Assembly: GCA_013414705.1 (NCBI GenBank)
Contig: CP058705.1
Location: 2,117,068-2,122,541 of the forward strand
DNA from: Defluviicoccus sp.
Lineage (GTDB): Bacteria > Pseudomonadota > Alphaproteobacteria > Rhodospirillales > Defluviicoccaceae
DNA length: 5,474 nucleotides
Direction: 5' to 3'
The notes below the pieces were generated by a model. The model made no database searches, had not been told where the DNA came from, and worked only from the letters and a program-made list of their open reading frames with translations. The position numbers and the translations under genes were made by a program. Below, one piece after another: positions 1 through 5,474 of the stretch. Position 1 is the first letter of the stretch, and every line of letters begins with the position of its first letter.

Positions 1-2301
1 GGGTACGACGTCACCGGCTATCTGCTGAACTGCTTCGGCGGCGCAGGCGGTCAGCACGCGCTGGCGATCGCGGACGCACTCGGGATGACGCGCGTGCTGA
101 TCCATCCGCTGGCGGGCGTGCTCTCCGCCTACGGCATGGGGCTGGCGGACATCCGCAGCCTGCGCGAAGCGGCGGTCGAACTGGTACTCGACGAGGCGGC
201 CGCGCCCGAACTCGAACGGCGCCTCGATGCGCTCGCGGCCGATGCCCATGGCGAGGTGGAACGCCAGGACGTGCCGGCAGCGCAGATCACCGTCCACGGC
301 CAGGCGCACCTGCGCTACCAGGGTACAGACACGCCGCTGCCGGTGCCGTTCGGCACGCCCGCAGAGATGATGGCGGCTTTCACCGAAATGCACCGCCAGC
401 GCTTCGGCTTCGTCATGGACGGACGGCCGCTGATCGTCGAAGCACTCGCGGCAGAAGCCGTGGGCGCGATGGCCGATGCGCAAGCCTTCGACGGGGCAAA
501 GACGGCCGACGCCGGCCGCGTCCCGCCACCGCCGCTGGAAACCGCCCGCGCCTGGTTCGCCGGCGGCTGGGCGGATACGCCGATATGGGACCGGGCGACG
601 CTTGCCCCGGGTGACCGGATCAGTGGCCCCGCGATCATCATCGATGCGAACGCGACCACCGTCGTCGAGCCGGGCTGGCGGGCGGACGTTACCCGGCGGT
701 ACGACCTGCTGCTGGTCCGCGCCCTGCCCCGCCCGGCCACACAGTCGATCGGCACCCGGGCCGACCCGGTGATGCTGGAGGTGTTCAACAACCTGTTCAT
801 GTCGATCGCCGAGCAGATGGGCATCGTACTGGCGAACACCGCCCAGTCGGTCAACATCAAGGAACGCCTGGATTTCTCGTGTGCCGTCTTCGATGCCGCG
901 GGCGGCCTGGTGGCGAACGCGCCGCATCTGCCGGTGCACCTGGGCTCGATGGGCGAGAGCATCGAAACCGTGATCCGCCAGCGGGCGGGACGGATGCGCC
1001 CGGGCGATGTCTACGTGCTCAACGCGCCCTATAACGGCGGCACGCATCTGCCCGACATCACCGTAATCACGCCGGTGTTCGACAAAGCAGGCCACGAAAT
1101 CCTGTTCTTCGTCGGCTCGCGCGGCCACCACGGCGACGTGGGCGGCATTACGCCCGGCTCCATGCCCCCGTTCAGTGCCAGCATCGAAGAGGAAGGGGTG
1201 CTGTTCGACGACTGCGTACTGGTCGACCACGGCCGCTTTTGCGAACACGAGATCCGTGACCAGCTCACCTTTGCCCGCTGGCCAGCGCGTAATCCGGAGC
1301 AGAACCTGGCGGACCTGCGCGCCCAAGTCGCCGCGAATGAAACCGGCGCCCGGGAGCTGCGCAAGATGGTGGCGCACTTCGGCCTCGACGTGGTGCACGC
1401 CTATATGCGCCACGTCCAGGACAACGCCGAAGAGCAGGTCCGGCGCGCCATCGGCGTGCTCAAGGACGGCACGTTCACCTGCGAGATGGACGGCGGCGCC
1501 GTGATCCGCGTTGCCGTGCGCATCGATCCCGCCCAACGGGCAGCCACGATCGATTTCACCGGCACGTCGGCGCAGCAGCCGGGCAACATCAACGCGCCGC
1601 CGGCAGTGACCAAGGCCGCCGTCCTCTACGTCTTCCGCACCCTGATCGACGACGACATTCCGCTGAATGCCGGCTGCCTTAAGCCGCTCACCATCATCAT
1701 CCCGGAAGGCTCGATGCTGCGCCCGGTCTTTCCAGCCGCCGTCGTCGCCGGCAACGTCGAGACCTCGCAGACGATCACCGATGCGCTCTATGGCGCGCTC
1801 GGCGTGATGGCCGCCGCCCAGGGTACGATGAACAACTTCACCTTCGGCGACGCGCGCTACCAGTACTACGAGACGATCTGCGGTGGCTCCGGGGCGGGGC
1901 CCGGCTTCAACGGCACCGATGCCGTGCACACGCACATGACCAACACCCGGCTGACCGATCCGGAGGTCCTCGAATGGCGCTTTCCGGTCCTGCTGCGCGA
2001 TTTCCGCATTCGTCGGAGCTCCGGCGGCGCCGGCCGCCACCATGGCGGCTGCGGCGTCGTACGCGCGATCGAGTTCCGCGAACCGATGACCGCCGCCATC
2101 GTCTCTGAGCGACGGCGCATCGCCCCCTTCGGCCTTGCCGGCGGCGAACCTGGGGCGCGGGGCGTCAACCGCGTCGTCCGCGCCGACGGCACGACCGAGC
2201 CGCTACCCGGTACCGCGCGCGTCGAGATGCGCCCGGGCGACACGTTCGTCATCGAAACTCCGGGTGGCGGCGGCTACGGCCCTGCGTCCTTCTCAAGATG
2301 A
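1..2301 (+). CDS. Hydantoinase B/oxoprolinase family protein, fused HyuA-HyuB type (5-oxoprolinase-like), 5' partial
   Basis: The frame is open from base 1 and ends at TGA 2299-2301, giving 766 visible residues; the true start lies upstream, and the ATG at 85 is internal. Residues 11-20 (CFGGAGGQHA) are the glycine-rich signature near the end of the HyuA/oxoprolinase ATPase-like half. From about residue 252 a complete HyuB-type half of some 515 residues follows, with HLPVHLGSM (309), NAPYNGGTHLPDI (341), GHHGDVGG (375), NVETSQ (585), GGSGAGPG (628), HTHMTNTR (643) and the C-terminal PGGGGYG (about 754). Known fused members are about 1,200-1,300 residues long and perform ATP-dependent opening of cyclic amides: 5-oxoproline to glutamate, or hydantoins to N-carbamoyl amino acids. 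They act in the cytosol as a multi-domain enzyme. Which substrate is used here cannot be told from this part. The frame is clean over 2.3 kb, unlike the genes downstream. Confidence 0.95.
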   Translation, partial: GYDVTGYLLNCFGGAGGQHALAIADALGMTRVLIHPLAGVLSAYGMGLADIRSLREAAVELVLDEAAAPELERRLDALAADAHGEVERQDVPAAQITVHGQAHLRYQGTDTPLPVPFGTPAEMMAAFTEMHRQRFGFVMDGRPLIVEALAAEAVGAMADAQAFDGAKTADAGRVPPPPLETARAWFAGGWADTPIWDRATLAPGDRISGPAIIIDANATTVVEPGWRADVTRRYDLLLVRALPRPATQSIGTRADPVMLEVFNNLFMSIAEQMGIVLANTAQSVNIKERLDFSCAVFDAAGGLVANAPHLPVHLGSMGESIETVIRQRAGRMRPGDVYVLNAPYNGGTHLPDITVITPVFDKAGHEILFFVGSRGHHGDVGGITPGSMPPFSASIEEEGVLFDDCVLVDHGRFCEHEIRDQLTFARWPARNPEQNLADLRAQVAANETGARELRKMVAHFGLDVVHAYMRHVQDNAEEQVRRAIGVLKDGTFTCEMDGGAVIRVAVRIDPAQRAATIDFTGTSAQQPGNINAPPAVTKAAVLYVFRTLIDDDIPLNAGCLKPLTIIIPEGSMLRPVFPAAVVAGNVETSQTITDALYGALGVMAAAQGTMNNFTFGDARYQYYETICGGSGAGPGFNGTDAVHTHMTNTRLTDPEVLEWRFPVLLRDFRIRRSSGGAGRHHGGCGVVRAIEFREPMTAAIVSERRRIAPFGLAGGEPGARGVNRVVRADGTTEPLPGTARVEMRPGDTFVIETPGGGGYGPASFSR

Positions 2302-2552
2302 CGGTGCGGGATCACCACCCGGAAAACAGGTCGTTGAACTGAGCGATTTTGAGGTACTCCGATCCCGGTCGATGAAGACCCACACAAACAAACGAGTATC
2401 TTTTGGGTTGCTTATACCCCTAATGAAGAATTTTCTTGCACTGCGCGCGCAGACGATCAGACTTCGTGCCAAACGTTTATGCCCGGGATCGGTCGCATTT
2501 CGCGGCCCGTTCGTAATCTGCGTGGCGTTGCTCTGGCAGGAGCCCGACGGAC
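2302..2552 (+). other. Intergenic gap between the oxoprolinase and TolC-family genes
   Basis: No gene is supported here. The section around 2370-2440 is visibly richer in A+T than its surroundings, as expected of a promoter region. The best sigma-70-like pair I can find is TTGGGT (2403-2408), a 17-nt spacer and AAGAAT (2426-2431), which is weak. A 7-bp inverted repeat, CGGGATC (2307-2313) and GATCCCG (2361-2367), has a 47-nt loop and no T-run, so it is not a convincing terminator. Frame 2 is open all the way through this gap (for example from ATG 2372), but the peptide it would encode shows no recognisable family and leads into the TolC gene out of register with its N-terminus. Confidence 0.5.
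2538..2542 (+). promoter_or_regulatory. Ribosome binding site (AGGAG) for the GTG start at 2553
   Basis: AGGAG lies 10 nt before GTG 2553, the first possible start after an in-frame TAA (2514-2516) in the frame that carries the TolC signal peptide. The alternative start, ATG 2616, gives a more ordinary 35-residue signal peptide but has no clear Shine-Dalgarno sequence in front of it. Confidence 0.5.
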
Positions 2553-3955
2553 GTGTCCATCGCTGCAGACATTCCGGCGCCGGTTACGGCGAGCCGCAGC
2601 GGGCTCTGCCTGCGGATGTTCTGTACAACTCTCCAAGCGCGTGTCGGGAAATCGGGTTTCGCCATCCTGCTGCTGTGTGTTGTCTGCATCAGCGCAACCA
2701 CGAGCCCGGCAGCGCGCGCAATCGCTTGAAGAAGAACTTGCAGGCCTGCTGCACACGCATCCGGAGATCCGTGCGCGCGAGAAGTCGGTCGAAGCGGCGC
2801 AAGAAGGTATCGATGTCGCCTACGCCGGCTACCTGCCCAAGCTCGATATCTTCGGCGAGCGGACCACAATATATCGACAGTCCGGTGCTGCGCAGCGAAG
2901 GCGGTGGCACCTGGACCAGTATCGCCGAAGTCGGTGGCGTACGTCTGACCCAGAACGTATTCGACGGTTACGCCACGCCAGCCCAGGTGAAGAGTGCGCG
3001 GCTGAATGCCGAGGTGGCCGAATTTACCCTCGCCGCAACCATCCAGAACGTGTTGTTCGAGGGCATTTCAGCTTACGTGGACGTGCTGCAGCAAAACCAG
3101 CTTGCAGTGCTCGCCTGGGAAAGCGAACGGACGATCATGCGCCAGCTCCACCTCGAGGACGAACGGGTGCAGCGCGGCGCGGGCATTGCTGTCGACGTCC
3201 TGCAGGCGAAATCACGGCTGCAGGTGGCCAAGGAACGCCGTGTCAGTTTCGAGGGCCGGCTGGCAGACGCCACGACCCGTTATATCCAGATCTTCGAGCA
3301 CCCACCTGAACTGGCGTCGATGCGCGAGCCACAACCACCGACACAGCTCCTTCCGTCAGACATGGCGGCAGCCGTGCAGACAGCACGCAATGAAAACCCG
3401 GTGGTGGATGCCAGCCTGGCGACCATGGCCATCGCCGACGAGCGCAAGCGGCTGGCCCGCGCCGGCTATTATCCGCAGCTCGACGTCATCGCACGGGCCA
3501 ACCGCCAGAACGACACTGATCTGGTGCGGGGCACGCGCGATGACATGTCGGTAGTGCTGTCCGCCACCTGGAACCTGTTCGATGGTTTCGCCACCACGGC
3601 CGGAGTGCAGCAAGCGGCCGCCGAGTACAAGGCCGCGCGGGAAAATCATCACACCGTCGCCCGCAAGATGGAGGAGAAAACCCGTCTCGCCTGGCAGGAG
3701 TGGACGACGGCGCAACAGCGCGTCGCGTTGCTGCGCAATGCCGTCGACATCGCCTCGGAAGTCTTCGAGGCGCGCCGCAAGCTGCGCGAAGCCGGACGTG
3801 AAACCGTCATCAACGTGCTGGATGCCGAAAACGAGGTCTATAATGCCCGCATCGGCCTTGTCGATGCACAAGGCAATGCGCGCGTGGCGCAGTACCGGGT
3901 GCTGCAGAGCATGGGACGGCTCGGCCCGGTTGAGCTTGGCCTGCAGGCACCCTGA
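2553..3955 (+). pseudogene. TolC-family outer membrane efflux protein (type I secretion OMF), frame broken twice
   Basis: This encodes the outer-membrane channel-tunnel of a tripartite exporter. The start is GTG 2553 (or ATG 2616) and the end is TGA 3953-3955. The signal peptide, with core GFAILLLCVVCISA and cleavage motif AARA, is in frame 3 and hits TGA at 2727. The mature N-terminus (QSLEEELAGLLHTHPEIRA, then AGYLPKLDIFGERT) is in frame 1 from about 2719. The rest, from about 2867 (QYIDSP), is in frame 2. Restoring both breaks gives about 467 residues from GTG or 446 from ATG, normal for the family. The family's internal duplication is clear: LTQNVFDGYATPAQV (about 2945) matches ATWNLFDGFATTAGV (about 3566), and GIAVDVLQAKSRL matches ETVINVLDAENEV. 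Long amphipathic helices lie between them. No ABC transporter or HlyD-type adaptor gene is visible in the window. Frame 2 is open from before 2135, so an automatic call may give a longer ORF with a spurious N-terminus. Either sequence error or true inactivation could explain the breaks. Confidence 0.88.
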
Positions 3956-4006
3956 CGAACAAAGCAGAATGCCGCCAACAGGTTTGTTTCGAGTGTCCCG
4001 CTGCAC

Positions 4007-4035
4007 TTGACCGACACGATGCACCTCACTATGGT
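4007..4035 (+). promoter_or_regulatory. Sigma-70-like promoter for the tRNA pair
   Basis: TTGACC (4007-4012, 5 of 6 to the -35 consensus), a 17-nt spacer and TATGGT (4030-4035, 4 of 6 to the -10) lie 57 nt before the first tRNA. The bases right after the -10 (TGCGCC) are G+C-rich, as in the discriminators of stable-RNA promoters under stringent control. Position, spacing and match support the call, but no transcript evidence is available. Confidence 0.55.
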
Positions 4036-4047
4036 TGCGCCTTCATT

Positions 4048-4066
4048 CGGCTGGGCGTCTCAGCCG
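4048..4066 (+). other. Small hairpin in the tRNA leader
   Basis: CGGCTG (4048-4053) pairs with CAGCCG (4061-4066) around a 7-nt loop. It would lie in the 5' leader of the tRNA transcript, just after the expected start near 4042. A T5 run comes only at 4081-4085, 14 nt after the stem, so it is a poor intrinsic terminator for the upstream gene. It may be chance or a leader structure. Confidence 0.3.
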
Positions 4067-4091
4067 GTGATGCGCGACCGTTTTTGGCCAC

Positions 4092-4165
4092 GGCGCGGTG
4101 GCGGAGTGGCTACGCAGCGGCCTGCAAAGCCGTGTACACCGGTTCGAATCCGGTCCGCGCCTCCA
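4092..4165 (+). tRNA. tRNA-Cys (anticodon GCA)
   Basis: A complete cloverleaf can be drawn. The acceptor stem is GGCGCGG (4092-4098) with CCGCGCC (4155-4161), all seven pairs Watson-Crick. The D-stem is GCG/CGC (4101-4103, 4113-4115). The anticodon stem is GCGGC/GCCGT with one G-T pair, and its loop CTGCAAA places GCA at 4124-4126. The T-arm is ACCGG-TTCGAAT-CCGGT. T4162 is the discriminator (U73, a cysteine identity element), and CCA is encoded at 4163-4165. It is cotranscribed with the tRNA that begins 6 nt later. Confidence 0.97.
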
Positions 4166-4171
4166 TACTGT

Positions 4172-4245
4172 TCCGGAGTAGCTCAGTGGTAGAGCAAGCG
4201 GCTGTTAACCGCTGGGTCGGGGTTCGAATCCCTCCTCCGGAGCCA
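4172..4245 (+). tRNA. tRNA-Asn (anticodon GTT)
   Basis: The acceptor stem is TCCGGAG (4172-4178) with CTCCGGA (4235-4241). The D-stem is GCTC/GAGC (4181-4184, 4192-4195). The anticodon stem is AGCGG/CCGCT, and its loop CTGTTAA places GTT at 4204-4206. G4242 is the discriminator and CCA is encoded at 4243-4245. The T-loop TTCGAAT (4223-4229) is normal, but the T-stem has only four G (4219-4222) facing CCCTC, so its outer pair is a C-C mismatch (4218/4234). One more G would restore five pairs, which points to a missing base in the G-run, either a sequence error or a real variant. Identity is otherwise secure. Confidence 0.95.
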
Positions 4246-4603
4246 CCTCTTCGTAACCGGCGGCAGCATACGAGCGCAGCTGGGACAGCGGCGCGAAGCG
4301 GCGGCACCCATTTCCCTGAATTCGACCACTTATGGTCCGAGCGCCGAATCAACGCCAAAAAGCGCGGCGATGAGCTGGTGTGCCCGCAGTTGGATTGAAC
4401 CGATGCGGGACGCAGACGCATGCAATGCCCACCACTCATCTTTATTGGCCCATTCGGAGAGCCTTATTGAGGATCAACACGAGAAAGGATTACCCTGAAT
4501 TACCAAAAGCGCTTGTCGGGCGGAGGGGCTGTGACCCGTGGCAGGTGGGGCTGTCGCGATACTCCTGTCCTCTCATGCGCCGGGATCGGAAGCAGGTTCG
4601 TAG
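4246..4603 (+). other. Gene-poor stretch between tRNA-Asn and the response regulator
   Basis: I see no gene with recognisable content on either strand. No clear intrinsic terminator follows tRNA-Asn, although the stretch around 4255-4310 is G+C-rich and repetitive. No copy of the tRNA 3' end is repeated downstream, so there is no sign of an integrated element. Base composition falls around 4425-4500, where a promoter for the next gene could lie, but I found no good -35/-10 pair. AAAGGA (4485-4490) resembles a Shine-Dalgarno but has no ATG, GTG or TTG at a suitable distance. The only start I support is ATG 4604, preceded by a weak AGGT (4594-4597). Confidence 0.5.
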
Positions 4604-5474
4604 ATGACCATTGTGGTGATCGTTGGCGATCAATCCACCAGCTTGAAAAATCTGGGCCGTTTAACACGGTCCGCTCAGCCGGACGTGATTGTGCACACGT
4701 TCAGGTCAGCATCTCAGGCACTGGAGATGATGGCCCGGAAACACCGGACCTGATTGTCGCCGATGTGATGATGCCCTCGATGACCGGCGAGCAGTTCATC
4801 CTCCGCTGCCGGCAACTATCGAATATCCGCGATGTGCCCATCCTTGTGATTACCTCATATGAGGACCAGGCCTATTGCGATCGCGCCCTTGATGCGGGCG
4901 CCAGCGACTTCCTGATCAGCCCCATCGACCGTTCTGAATTCCACACCCGGACACGCAACCTCCTGGCCCTCGGGCACCTCCGCAAATCCCTGCAGAACGC
5001 AGGAGGCAATTCCGAGGGCGCGTTCGAACCACGCGCCAGCCGCTGTGTGGAAGCCGGTGGCGAGCACGAGGAGCAGCTGCGACGAGTCCTCAACACTCTT
5101 CCTGCGCTGATCCGTGCCACAGACGAAGACGGACGGATTGTTTTCTCCAATGCCGGCCACGAGAGTTTCTTCGACGTCGATGCCAACCACCCGGCACGAC
5201 CCGGCCGCGCTCGCGACCTGCAGCAGCGGTATCACCAGAGACACGCGGCCCTTGAGCAGCAAATCCTCGTCGACGGACAATCCGGTTGCGAGATCGAAGA
5301 GCACCTGACCGACCGGATGGGCCGACAAAAAGTGCTGCTGACCAACAAGGTGCCATTGGTCAATGGCAACGGACGCGCCGATCAGATCGTCACCGTCTCC
5401 TTCGACATCACAGAGCGAAAGCGGATCGAGCAGGGCGTGCGGGAAAGCGAAGAACGCTTTCGCAGCCTAGTGGA
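4604..5474 (+). CDS. Response regulator receiver-PAS signalling protein, 3' partial, with one frameshift near 4745
   Basis: From ATG 4604 the receiver domain starts in frame 2 (TIVVIVGDQ) but meets TGA at 4751-4753. The continuation PDLIVADVMMPSMTG is in frame 1, open to the window end. One extra C in the CC at 4744-4745 joins them as ARKH-PDLIVAD and gives 290 visible residues. In that numbering the receiver is residues 1-125 with phosphoacceptor D54 and T84. The usual acidic pair is G8-D9, and the usual lysine is replaced by S106 (FLISPID). A linker follows, then a PAS domain from about 155 (LRRVLNTLPALI) to its C-terminal DITERKRIEQ (268-277), then the first residues of a second PAS (ESEERFRSLV). 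The output domain lies beyond the window; a GGDEF, EAL or histidine kinase module would all be normal for this layout. It is a cytosolic signalling protein with no membrane segment in the visible part. Confidence 0.85.

Noticed and set aside
315..962. A 215-residue open frame on the minus strand inside the oxoprolinase gene
   Set aside because: It is antisense to well-conserved coding sequence, low in family-like content, and expected by chance at this G+C.
2307..2367. Inverted repeat CGGGATC / GATCCCG after the oxoprolinase stop as a terminator
   Set aside because: The loop is 47 nt long and no T-run follows.
2553..2900. Programmed frameshifting or phase variation of the TolC gene
   Set aside because: Two separate breaks are needed, there is no slippery heptamer with a downstream structure, and the repeat is only four units long; error or decay is simpler.
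2479..3309. Frame-1 open frame of 276 residues taken as a separate gene
   Set aside because: Only its middle (about 2719-2865) is TolC-like. The parts before and after are out-of-frame readings of the same gene.
4110..4439. Minus-strand open frame across the tRNA genes
   Set aside because: It is antisense to two clear tRNAs, so it is not a protein gene.
4172..4603. tRNA-Asn as the attachment site of a mobile element
   Set aside because: I found no integrase, no second copy of the tRNA 3' end and no inverted-repeat boundaries in the window.
4246..4603. A small gene starting after AAAGGA at 4485
   Set aside because: There is no standard start codon at a usable distance and no recognisable peptide.

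Overview
The window is high-GC (about two thirds G+C by eye) Gram-negative bacterial DNA, most likely proteobacterial. The grounds are a TolC-type outer-membrane efflux protein with a Sec signal peptide, two tRNA genes that encode their own CCA ends, and a sigma-70-like promoter before the tRNAs. I cannot name a genus from the sequence. Everything recognisable lies on the + strand.

Layout. Positions 1-2301 hold the 3' part of a fused hydantoinase A/B (5-oxoprolinase family) gene: the end of the HyuA-type half and a complete HyuB-type half. A 251-nt AT-richer gap follows. At 2553-3955 lies a TolC-family outer-membrane protein gene whose reading frame is broken twice near its 5' end; the signal peptide, the first mature residues and the remaining 360 or so residues sit in three different frames. 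A promoter-like element (4007-4035) precedes a tRNA-Cys(GCA)/tRNA-Asn(GTT) pair at 4092-4245, with the two genes 6 nt apart. A 358-nt stretch with no recognisable gene leads to a two-component protein (4604 to the window end): a receiver domain followed by PAS domains, with its C-terminal output domain outside the window. Its frame is also broken once, inside the receiver domain.

The genes do not form an obvious pathway: a cytosolic amide hydrolase, an exporter outer-membrane component without its inner-membrane partners, a tRNA operon and a signalling protein. The most notable feature is a cluster of small frame-changing differences between 2712 and 4745, together with a one-nucleotide-short T-stem in tRNA-Asn. 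Several fall in short repeats or homopolymers, so consensus sequencing error is the leading explanation, with real gene decay second. I did not find convincing evidence of a new biological system here.
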